Shown here in pieces: positions 21,399-31,636 of a stretch of DNA of 64,000 bases. A program made the translations under genes and the position numbers. The notes below the pieces were generated by a model. That model searched no databases and was not told the DNA's origin. It saw only the letters and a program-made list of their open reading frames with translations. Positions within the stretch are counted from its first letter, which is position 1. Every line of letters begins with the position of its first letter. The DNA comes from Corythucha ciliata (lineage: Eukaryota > Arthropoda > Insecta > Hemiptera > Tingidae): the NCBI GenBank assembly GCA_038030265.1, contig CM075939.1, forward strand, positions 5,623,253 to 5,687,252, read 5' to 3'.

Positions 21399-24300
21399 TT
21401 GTTATTGATTGGTTTGTCATTGACTATCACCGGGCCCACAAGAACTCACTACACCGGCAAAGGCTCCTGCCTCGATTATTTCATAACGAACTTCTCGTCT
21501 TCATCGTTTTTCTCTGGCCACAGTTCACTCCACCTTTCGGACCACCGTGCTCAGGAATTTTCGATTCAGCTCCACAATTGCCTCGACTCTCCTGGATCCA
21601 GAATTTCGCGTCTCATTTCCCCGGAGAGTCTTCTTGCTCTGAGGCAGTGGCGGTTTTCAGGCTGAGGCATGTGAGGCATCGCCTCATTATGAAAATGTGA
21701 AGAAAATTATGTAAAATAAAAGTTAACTCTTTATTTTAAAATCCTTCTAACAGAGCGTTTTTTGCCTCTAGATCGAAGAAGAAAAATTGTTTTTGCTTGA
21801 TGAACTATCTAACTGCTTTCTAGCGGCTGATAGGTGATGGACACTTGAACCTGAATGCTTCGTACTATGAGAGCGAAAGAGAGGGCACAAACTGAAGTGA
21901 AAAGAGAGAGACAAGACTATTCGCCTCAGTTGGGCTAGGTCAGTTCAGTACCCCCGGGCTACCCGCCAACCATGCCTCCTCACCACCCCATCCAGGACGT
22001 TCTTCTGTCTCGCTCAAAAAGTCTTCAGTTTTGGCCCTCTCTTTTTAACAACTAGTTCTCATCGAGTGCCTTCCTCTGATGGTATTGTAGGAACAAGTAA
22101 TTCCTTCTAGTCGCTAGGCAGCTCTTCACCACATGTAAATTATGCCGAAACCGATTTTTACCCTTCACTTCAGGGTATCATCAATGGTTGTCTGGATGGC
22201 CTGATCCAGACAAAAGATTTCTGGAGCCATCCAGGATTTCTGAAGACCAGAACGTGTTGATGAAAACTATTTTGAAATAATTCAATAATACACATGTGGT
22301 GAAGACAACTTTTTTAGATTTTATAAACACAACACACACGACATCTTCGCAATTAAAAAAACACAAGACTCTTAGTGATGGGTGGGTGGGGGGCTAACGC
22401 CTATCGCCTCACCAGTATTTGAGGCCCAGAACCGCCACTGCTCTGAGGCACTTTCTCTCCGCATATAACGGGCTCTGGTTCTCCACTTATTCCAAAGAAT
22501 GTCCTAAATTGAGGGCTGATGCATTTATTCACACATTCCTTTCGGCCGTGGACCTTGCGGTGCCGCTTCAGAGTGTCAAAATTCCTGGCTCTCAGAGGAG
22601 GCGGAACCCCTGGTTTACCGAAGAACTTCGGCTGAAGAAGCGCCGCTGTGAGGATCTTTCCGCTCTCCGAAATTCTTCTTCAATATTCTAGTAGTTTCTA
22701 GTTATTGCGCCTCTCCTTCGTTCCGCCTCGACTTCCGAACAAGCGTACTTGAAGCGAAAAAGGCATATAACGATTCCCTGATAATAAATAATACCAGCAA
22801 TTTCAATAAAACGGTATGGAACGTGGTCAAGGGCGAACTGCCGTTGGGTGCTCGGGGCTCGTCTGGACCTGTCAGTGGTCTTGATGCCGATGGATTTAAC
22901 AATTTCTTTATTAATGCGGCCGCCACCGGTGTCGACTCGCTGCCCGATTCTCCTTCTAGCTTCCGCGATTTCTTGCGCCCGGATTTCAGCGCCTCCTTCT
23001 CCCTTAAGAGTGTCTCGGTCGAGGATGTTTTTAGTGCTATCGCCAGTTTGAAGAACTCTACTTCGTACGACTACTACTGGTTAAACGTCGATATTGTAAA
23101 GTCGTCAGCTGACCTCATTGCAAAACCACTTTCTTCTGTCATCAACAGCTTTTTTGAGACTGGCTCTTTCCCTGAGTGCCTGAAGATATCAGTTGTGACT
23201 CCCGTACCGAAAAAGGGCAACCAAGTTTACAGTGACTTTCGGCCAATCTCTATCATCCCAGTTTTCACACGCGTAGTCGAGCGTCTCGTCCTTAATCAGT
23301 TACTGGACTTCCTTGAACAGAATAAGATTCCCGCCGAGAATCAGCATGGTTTTAGGAGGGGCCGTTCTACATCCATCGCCGCTATTCGTTTGCTGCAATC
23401 GGTAATGTGCGGGCTTGAGTCTGGCTCAAAGGTGGGTCTCAGACTTTTCGACCTCTCTCGGGCTCAGATAGGACGTCGGGATCCTATCTGAGAAACTTCG
23501 TTATTACGGTTTCGATGAGCGTTCCGTCAGTTTTCTACATTCATACCTCGTCGGCTGGCTGCAGTGCGTGGCGTACGGGGGAGTCAGATCGGACCCTACT
23601 CCGGCTCTGGACCTTGGAGTTAGGCAGGGCTCAATCCTCGGTCCCCTCCTATTTCTTCTTTATGTTAACGATTTATGCTTAGCGTCCTCGTCCCTTCTCT
23701 CGTCCGAGATCTTTCTCTACGCCGATGATACGACGGTACTCTGCACGGGTGATTCTGAGGCCGAGCTTTTTAATGAGCTGGAAGCGGCAACTTCGCTAAT
23801 AGAATCATGGTGTTTGGCCAATCGTCTCGTTCTTAACGACAATAAAACTCAAGACTTAGTTTATGATCTCAAAGGGCCCCATAAGTTTGTCAAGTTCCTA
23901 GGTCTCTTCATCGATTCCCGTATGTCCTGGGACAGTCACATCGAACACCTTTCGCCCCACCTATCAAGGGCCACCTTCGTGCTTCGCCGCTTGAAAAAGG
24001 TCGTGTCAGCTGAGGCGCTGCGACTGGTTTTCTTCGGGCTCTTCTATTCCCGTATGACGTACGGTGTTTTATCCTGGGGGAATTACTCGGGAGCAGTGAA
24101 AATCTTCCGCTTCCAAAAGGCCGCTATCCGTGTGCTTTGCGGACTGCATCCACGCCAGTCGTGCCGTGGGTCGTTCAGGAAGCTGAGTGTGTTGACCTTC
24201 CATGGTGCTTACATACTCAGCATTTTGCTCTTTGTGCGGTCACACTTGACCGAGTTTCCTCTCAACTCTGCCTCTCACAATTACTCGACGCGACGTGCTG

Positions 24301-24509
24301 ACGACCTTTCTGCACCATTTGTGCGCCTAGCTGCTTCTGCCAGGTTGAACCCAAGCTCCGTGGTCGTGAGTCTTTATAATGCCCTCCCTTCCCACCTCAA
24401 GGACCACAGCATCTCACTGGCTAAATTCAAGGCTCAGGTTCGCCACCTTATCCTTGATCTTGAGCCTTACTCGATCGCAGAGTTTGACCTTGCTCTACGC
24501 TCCAAATGA
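21399..24509 (+). pseudogene. non-LTR retrotransposon ORF2 (endonuclease C-term plus RT), broken
   Basis: Second non-LTR element, not closely related to the one at 9.8-12.8 kb. An endonuclease C-terminal piece (GPTRTHYTGKGSCLDYF, HLSDHRA, about 21,430-21,560) is interrupted at 21,645 by a hAT element and continues at 22,449. RT motifs follow: FRPISIIPVFTRVVERL (about 23,238), HGFRRGRST (about 23,345), LFDLSRA (about 23,446), GVRQGSILGPLLFLLYVND (about 23,611) and YADDT (about 23,719). Lesions: a frameshift near 22,685 and a hairpin-associated lesion at 23,463-23,492 that removes the residues after LFDLSRA; reading resumes with EKLRYYG. Sequence 5' of about 21,399 is not recognisable, so the element is probably 5'-truncated. 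The tail ends in TTA repeats. Confidence 0.88.
21645..22440. mobile_element. non-autonomous hAT element (796 bp)
   Basis: Terminal inverted repeats CAGTGGCGGTT (21,645) and AACCGCCACTG (ending 22,440). Flanked by an identical 8-bp target duplication, CTCTGAGG, at 21,637-21,644 and 22,441-22,448. Eight-bp duplications and CAGNGGCGG-type ends are typical of hAT elements. Removing the element with one duplication exactly restores the host non-LTR reading frame (LLALRHFLSAYNG). No transposase is encoded. Confidence 0.95.
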
Positions 24510-24568
24510 GTTGTTTCTCTATTATATTTTGACAATGCCTTATAAATTCATTTATGCTGGCAATAACA

Positions 24569-24600
<32 letters not shown>
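24510..24600 (+). repeat. 3' UTR and (TTA)n tail of non-LTR element
   Basis: Short 3' sequence ending in about nine TTA units (24,571-24,600), as for several non-LTR clades. Confidence 0.75.
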
Positions 24601-25049
24601 GGCTTCGGACGGCGGGATGTGTAGCCGTGACGTGCGGCAAGCAAGATGGATACGGGAACGAGAGAATTCCACCCCAAAAAAGCACTTCAGTAGGTCGAGT
24701 AGGCTCACGGACAAAAGTATCTGAACAAGGTTCAAAGTATCTGAACAATTTGTAGTCAATTTCTGAGGAAATTACCTACAAATCAAAATCATTCGAATCG
24801 TAAGCTTGTTTTTATTCGACTACGACAATTACTACCGTTGAAAACCAATTGTTAGACATTATTAAGCTACAAATGCTTCAAATAATAAAAAGGACGTAAT
24901 TTTTCAGAAAAAAAATGTGTGCAGGAACCGAGGAAACTGGGAAAAAGTTGGTCAGACACGATCCATCCGATCTGAACCTCCCAACTCCCAAGAGAGGTCT
25001 CTACCACTGGATGCGCAAAAAACTAGAAAATGGGGCGTGGATTGACGTA
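24601..25049. other. unassigned spacer
   Basis: Contains two copies of AAAGTATCTGAACAA near 24,714 and 24,735. No gene recognised. Confidence 0.4.
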
Positions 25050-26262
25050 ATTACTGGACCGGAGGTCTCTTCACATTGGCTGTCTCAAAAAACGGCGTGA
25101 GCAGGAAAACCCCTTCACCCATCGAAAACACCCCCAAAACATTCTCAACCAAGGGATTTTCGGACCCGCTTCTAGCTGGGGGTGACGTCAATGATGGTCC
25201 CGCTAGTGATGCACCGAGATCGAGATTGCATTTTCCGGACCGAGACCGAGACTAAGTCTCATTTTCTCGAGACTTAGTCTGCTCGGTCTCGGTGTGATCC
25301 AAAAAGCACGATGTATATAGTGCCGGTGTAGATATTTTTAAACAACAAATGAACCCAATCCAATGCTCTTCTCACCAATCCTGCTGCTTTAGCCCGGACC
25401 GAAGACCGGTCCGAATTCGATTCGTTTCGTGCAGAAATAGCGTGCCTCTAATTTCTCAAGTTTGGAATACTGTGACCTACACACATAGCATCAAGTATCA
25501 AAGGGCGAATCGGAAAACTTTTAAGTGGGTGGGGGGGATCGAAAACCCTCTCATAGAATAACCCCCTCCCCACATGAGTTTTCAGCGATTTGACAAGATA
25601 CTAGCCTACTAGGGTTAATCCCATTTTTACTCCCATTCTTGGATAGGATGTAAACCTCTTTCCCTCTAAAGTGTAGCATTTTGACCTTACATAGCCCACA
25701 AAATGTGTACATATAGAGCCAAGGGCGGATCTGAGACCTCTCTCAGGGGGAGGTAATCGAAATCCCTCCCCCTCCCCATATACATCCCCACCACCTTCTC
25801 ACCCCACCCTTCTCCTATGTTTAAAGGGATTTGAACAGCTCTAGGGGGGATGGGGATTTCTGCTGAATTCACTTGCATGGGGGGGGGGGGTATAAATTAA
25901 ATGCTCCATAACCGACCACCAGCTGCCGGAGAGGGTGGGGTATTAGGGGATCTGTCAAAATCACTCTAAACATATGAGTGGGGAGGTGGCGGGGGTGAAC
26001 CGTGGGATGAAGAAGGGTTTTGATCCCCCCCCCATCCACCTTCTGTCATTAGACCGAGACTTTCGAGACGAGACCGAGACTTTTGAGACGAGACCGAGAC
26101 CGACTTTTTAAGTACGAGACCGAGACCAAGACCGAGATCATCTTGTTAATGACCGAGACCGAGACCGAGATGCGTAAGTCTCGGTCTCGGTCTCGTGCAT
26201 CACTAGTCTCGCTGCGCAAAGGGCCATTCAAGCTCTAGTTATAATATCTCTGTGGCTACAAC
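25050..26262. repeat. dispersed repeat interrupted by a hAT insertion
   Basis: Inverted copy of 20,370-20,545, split into 25,050-25,204 and 26,206-26,262 by the intervening element. Diagnostic words: GGGTGACGTCAATGATGG before the insertion and TGCGCAAAGGGCCATTCAAG and TGTGGCTACAAC after it. Confidence 0.75.
25205..26205. mobile_element. non-autonomous hAT element (about 1.0 kb)
   Basis: Ends AGTGATGCACCGAG (25,205) and CTCGTGCATCACTA (ending 26,205). Flanking 8-mers GTCCCGCT (25,197-25,204) and GTCTCGCT (26,206-26,213) differ at one base and look like a target duplication. Subterminal regions carry many GAGACCGAGACC hexamer repeats (25,232-25,300 and 26,050-26,195), which in hAT elements often serve as transposase binding sites. 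The interior is non-coding. Confidence 0.85.
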
Positions 26263-26995
26263 TAGGGACGGAATCGGGCCGGGCCGGGCCGAGCTTCGGC
26301 TCAAAATCGGCCCGGCCGGTGAAAGTCGTGTGAAGAGGGTGACTGTTACGCCCTAAACTTTGTCTGAAGATGGTCTAGTGGACCGAAACCATGGTCACAA
26401 ATTACTAAAGACACCTCAAACGTGGAGAGATTATTTTCACCATAATTGAGTCATTCAAACTGCACTACCTTACCTCGCATCAATACAATGAGACGATCAG
26501 TGAGATTGAAAAACGCTCGTCTCGTTCATTTTTATTTAATTTTTTTGGGATTAAAGGTGAACGATACGAGCGTTTTTCAATCTCATTGACCGTTGAGAGT
26601 GACATTCACGACATCGCTTCGAACGACAAAATAATATAATACAAAGAGATATAGAAGTTGAAATAATTTCCGAGGACGCCTAATACAAAAAAGTAGAACA
26701 AAAGGGGGGCGCCACAAAACCAGCTCACACAAATGAATAGTCTTTGACTAAATGACTAAAATATTAAACCATTATTAAGAGCAGCGAAACTGGTAATGGC
26801 ACTGACGCAAAATCGCTGAAATTAGTCTTCTATAGATCTCTTAAACGGAAAAATTAGGTGTTTTCAACGCCTATTTTGCTGCTGAAACAGGCATCTCGCG
26901 ACTTGTATGATCGAAAGACCACCAGTTCAGAGGGTTACCGGCTTTCTCGACCATTGGATTCTTGAAATGGACATTTCGCACTAGACTGCCTTGTA
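26263..26995. other. unassigned spacer with GGCCC-rich tract
   Basis: A GGGCCGGGCC-rich tract is near 26,276-26,320. A separate hairpin is listed below. No gene is supported. Confidence 0.4.
26497..26589. repeat. long-stem hairpin
   Basis: Left arm 26,497-26,528 (TCAGTGAGATTGAAAAACGC onward) pairs with right arm 26,558-26,589 (ending GCGTTTTTCAATCTCATTGA). About 30 of 32 positions are complementary, with a 29-base A/T-rich loop. Confidence 0.85.
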
Positions 26996-27388
26996 GACAG
27001 GGGGAAGTTGTATACATGTCTTTCCTCGACCCCCCTCCAATCATCCTCCCGCCTACTCAGCAATTTCTGCCGGTATTTCAGCACCAATCCTGGATTACTA
27101 GGTGTCATTTGAATCTTTAGGAATTTCTGCACTCGCGTACGATCTTGCTTTCCTAAATAAGTCGTCGAAAGAGCGTGAATTTTCAAGGTAGACGTTCATG
27201 TGGGCTTTACAGTTATTTTACGGGTGAAATTTGAAAAAAGATAGTACGCACGTGCGGAATCTCCTGGATATAAATGAAGCCTTGATATCCAGGATTGGTG
27301 CAGAAATACGGTGATAATTTATATAATGTCCAGTAGGCGAGCTATGATTGGAGGGCGTCCAGGAAACACATGTTCAAGTCTCCCTTAA
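26996..27388. repeat. MITE family 1, near full length
   Basis: About 393 bp. Left end GGGGGAAGTTGTATACATG and right end CACATGTTCAAGTCTCCCTTA. Arms have GCACCAATCCTGGATTAC (about 27,081) and ATCCAGGATTGGTGCAGAAA (about 27,288). Non-coding. Confidence 0.8.
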
Positions 27389-28429
27389 CCGCATACCGTT
27401 TGAACAATGAACAGTGAATTTTGCGTCCCGTTCCTCCACAAAAACTGACAGCGCAAACGACAGGCCCAAGCAGTGGCGATATGAACGATCCACGCGCTTG
27501 GGGATTGAACGCTGGTTGTCGTTTGTTCTGAGAAAACCCCTTGACTGTGAGTAGGGATGGCCTCGAGCTCGGGCCTTGGCCCGGCCCGGCCCGAAATAAA
27601 AATTATAAAATAGCCAAAAGCGAGTGTGAAAATGTGTGAAACATTTTTGGGCGTAATAGAACGGTTATAGGGCAAAATAGCCGGTTTAAGCGCTGCAAAA
27701 TTACCAGTTTTTAACCAAAAAACGGATTTTGTGACAATAAATCGACAGGGGACGGTCCAATAGTAGTTTCTGGCCAAAAAATATCTGCTTTTATAGCCAA
27801 ATAATTAGTTTCAGGGGCTAAGTTTTCCAAATTTAACCCTTTCCGGTATTTATAAGAATAAAAGTGTCTAATAGCGCCAGTGATGCCAGATACAAATTTT
27901 AAAGCGTCAGTTATGGAGCCAACATTGCGGTTCTTGGACTGAAGTACACGATAGCAACACCGATAAAAATTGTAGGGACTGAGTTTCCAGATTTATTCTT
28001 GAACAGTCAGTAAATTCTAGAGAGGAGTAAAATAATTAGTAGTTAAGGGGGGAGCGATCCCAACGAAAAATTGTTATTTCTGTCGTGAAAGCATGCTTTT
28101 GGATCAAAAGATCAAGTTTTTTGTCCTTTGAAGATGAATTTGTCTTATTCATGTGCAACGGGATCTTTGAAAGACGCCCCCTTCTTATCTATGCCCAGCG
28201 AATTTAGGTCATCCCCCCCCCCACCTCGAAAACCGAAAACCGAAAGCCTCTGCCACGTAGGGGACAGAGTCTCTTTTCTGAAACTCGATTTTGTCGATTC
28301 TAAAAACAGATATTCGTTTTTAATCCGTTATGAAAATATATAACGATGGTCTGACAGGGGCGCCACGCTCAAGGGGCGTGGAGGGGGTTTTAGACACCCA
28401 CCCCTCCCAGGCCAGTCCGCCACTGGGCG
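27389..28429. other. unassigned spacer with weak repeat texture
   Basis: A GGCCCGGCCCGGCCC tract lies at about 27,575. From 27,600 to 28,000 there are loosely repeated words (AAATAGCC, GCAAAATTACCAG, TTTTAACCAAAAAA) resembling very diverged minisatellite. A 130-codon minus-strand frame (27,385-27,777) has no motif and overlaps the MITE boundary. Confidence 0.4.
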
Positions 28430-30180
28430 CACTTGTCGTCCTGAAGACGTCCTTCAGTTTCCGGTTAACGGATACGGAGGAGCTGGCATTCTGGTTAAAA
28501 ATAGCTTACAATATGAAAAATTGCATATTTTGGGAGGGGATAATCTCTCTCAAGGACGAACCCAAATTATTGGCGTGAAAGTCTACCATAGTAATACCCA
28601 TATCAACCTTCTGTCCCAAATGAACGGTTTGACCAAAGTCTGTGGAAGGAAATCTTAAAATCCCTGAGTGGCCCAACCCTTGTAGGAGGGGACTTCAATG
28701 CCCATCACACTGCGTGGGGTATCATTCTTACGTCGATCGACCTGGATGTTCCCTGCTGGAGTTCATAGAACAAGAAGGGTTAACTATCCTAAACAATGGG
28801 CATCAAACAGTAATACCTAAGCTGGGAAATTCCAAAACTGCAGTTGACGTATCGCTGGTTACTCAACAGCTAGTTGCAAACTCTTCATGGGAAGTAATAG
28901 ATGAGCCAATGGGGTCTGACCATTTGGCCATACTTATCGAGCTGTGGGAAAATGCTCCAACCATCCGAGTGACGACTGCGACAAATTACCAAGGGTGGAA
29001 TGTAAAAAATGCTGACTGGACAAAGTATAGCACCGTCTCAGAGAATCTATTTAAGAATTTTGTTGTAGATCAGGAGGACATCAACAAATCCTATTCCCAA
29101 ATGATCGACATTATTAATAAATCTGCCGATGCATCGATTTCTAGGAAAAACCCCTACTTAGGCAAACGAAGCAATAACCGACCACGACCTTAGTGGGATA
29201 ATGAATGCCATCAAGTAAAAACTGAGTTGAAGCGTGCGTATCTCTCTCTACAAAGCACAACCCTCCACCGAACGGTATATTCAGCTGAGACGACTGACTG
29301 CGAAGACTAAAAGAACGTACTCGGAGAAAAAAAAAGAGAGTTGGCGACAGTTGTGTAGTGGAATAAATCATAACACTCCTATAAGACAGGTTTGGAGTAA
29401 GATTAAAGCTATTAAGGGTGGCACGGTACATGGATCCCTCTTGTTTAGAGAGTTGTCTATCAAATCTGGCTCCGGACTCAGTCTCTGAAGAAATCATCGT
29501 ACCGGACAACTCTTCCACAAATAAAGATATCGATAACAAAATCGAAAGATGGGAGCTTGAATGGGCTCCCCCCATTCAAGCTCCTGGGATTGGTTTAATC
29601 CACTACTCTATGCTGAACAATCTAGGTGCAGAAGGGAAGAGGGCGCTGATAGAAATATTCAATAATGTATTCGAAACGGAACTATAGAAGCGTGGAAAAT
29701 ACAGAAGATACTACCGATCCTCAAGCCGGGTAGAGATCCCAGGTTAGAAAATTCTTATCGCCCAATTTCTCTGAGTTCGTGTGTTGGTAAAACCTTGGAG
29801 AGGATTCTGAAGTTTAGGCTGAACTGGCACTTGGAGAAATACTCCAATCCAATATGGATTTAGGAGGAAACGGAGCCCACAGGATTGTATTGTGGAGTTA
29901 CGGAGGTAAAGATTGCTCTGACCCAGAACTATACACTAGTCACTAGTAGCTTTTGTAGATTTAAGCGATGCCTATAATTGTGTCTCGATGAAATTGCTCA
30001 CGGAAAAGATGGCTACCTTAAAAATTCCGAAGGAGATAGTCCAGTGCATAGTAAATCATACAAAGCTGCTCCTTGTGGACGTAGGGGGCGTGTCACATGG
30101 TCCTAGACATTGTTTCCTCGGGCTAGCTCAGGGTGGTGTGACGAGGCCTTCACATACCTACATCCATGGATAACCTAAAA
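28430..30180 (+). pseudogene. non-LTR retrotransposon ORF2 (endonuclease to RT), heavily broken
   Basis: Third non-LTR element. Endonuclease: GYGGAGILVK (about 28,470), GGDFNAHHTAWG (about 28,684), then after a frameshift LLEFIEQEGLTILNNG, and GSDHLAILIE (about 28,915). The linker and the start of RT follow in shifting frames: ILKPGRDPRLENSYRPISLSS (about 29,718-29,780; given here only as a landmark), VAFVDLSDAYN (about 29,945), and LGLAQGGV (about 30,118), after which the element stops. At least five frame changes and several stops. GDFNAHH..WG is typical of jockey, R1, LOA and related clades. Confidence 0.8.
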
Positions 30181-31636
30181 ATCCTCATTTATCCGTATTT
30201 AAGCTTTTCGGGGGGCCCGTCTGATCCGGGGCGGTTCCCCCTACCACGGTAAGGTCCTGCGTGGGGTCTGTAGTCCAAGGAAGCAGCTGGAAGCACGCGG
30301 ACCTTTTCGGTCTGCTCAATGTCGAGAAAATCTGCTAAAACTAACTTCAACGAGAGACCCTCATTTTTGGAGATTTATGGATTTGGATTTTATGGTGTTC
30401 TTTAGAGTAGAGCGTTGGTACTACTGTCCCTTCGTTCGTATACTTGTAACTCGGGGGGGGGGGGGGCGAATCTATCCACCCGTACCTACGCCCCTGCACC
30501 GAACGTACGTCGAAGTTAGCGTCGAGTTCTTTTCATTCTCTCAAGAGTTTTCTTTTCTTCTTCCACGGCGTTCCTGGCCTGATTCACGGTCGCTAGATGT
30601 TGGAAATTCGTATAATATTTTCGCCACGGAAAAAGTATCGGATAACTCGAAAATCGGGTAGAAAAACGTTTTATTTTATCAAAAAGACTTCACTTTCTCC
30701 CTTTTTTGACACAGCGATTCCACTGGCACTGGTGGGGGGGGGGGCATAGTGCGTTTGTTATCCCCGGGCTGGCCCTTTCTCGGGGGCCCGGATTTTCAGA
30801 AATTAAGAGAAGAAAGAAAGAAAGCTTCACTGAAGTTGAAGGTTCACTTTGGTTGGAGCGTGGGAGGTTTTCTAACAGTATGGTTAAAGCTTTGCTGTGG
30901 TTGGGGCGTTACGGTAGTTAAAGCTGTGGTTTGGAGTGGTTCCAACTGTAATAAGAGCTGTTTGTAGTTGGATGTTTGGCCTTTTTAGCGTTTTGATAGA
31001 GCCACAATCGCAAAAATTGTTTTTTAGTGGGCAAAATAAAAGAAAATAGGTTGTTAGTGAGCCGTGCGTACTTGCCAAAAAGGTTTTTAACGAACAAAAG
31101 TAGGCCAAATTGGTTTTCTAGTTAGCTAGATCCGTGAAAGTGCACTTAAACCGAGCAACACGAACTTAGGTTTTCAAATATTACAGCCAGACCGGTGAAA
31201 ATGGCGTTTTTGTGAGCTAGAATCGACAAAATTGTTATTTAAGGAGCGACATCGGAGAAATTGTTTTTAGCAAGCCCATCACTGACTCATCAGAGGAGGG
31301 AGAGACCCGTGTATTTCAACATCCTTAAACGCCATTTTTTAGGCACAACATCTTGTTTTTCGGTACAAAACTTTAGTAAAATTGTCAATACCATTCATTA
31401 CATGGAAGACCTTTTTTTATAACAACTGTCCTGTCGTTTTCCACCCGTCTAAATTCATCTTTTTTAGTTATTTTATTCGGAGCACACGGCTGAAAAAAAG
31501 GGTATTCCCGAAAAAAAAAGAACACTGGCAGTTTATTGAACATTTTCAGTGTTGTCTTGTTTCCATACGCACATGTTTGCATAAATTTTTAGTGAATTTC
31601 GAACAAAATTCGTTGCGGGAGACTTGGGTACAAAAG
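30181..31636. other. unassigned region with loose repeats
   Basis: G-runs at about 30,452-30,465 and 30,732-30,744. From about 30,960 to 31,290 loosely periodic words (GCCAAATTGGTTTT, GTGAAAATGGC, GAGCAACACG) suggest very old minisatellite. No gene is supported until the ATG at 31,637. Confidence 0.4.

Noticed and set aside
24448..24759. 103-codon minus-strand frame with an Asn run
   Set aside because: It is the complement of the (TTA)n tail and the 3' end of the non-LTR ORF; the Asn run comes from the microsatellite.
26049..26231. Arg/Asp/Ser-repeat minus-strand frame
   Set aside because: It is produced by the GAGACC hexamers at the hAT element's end.
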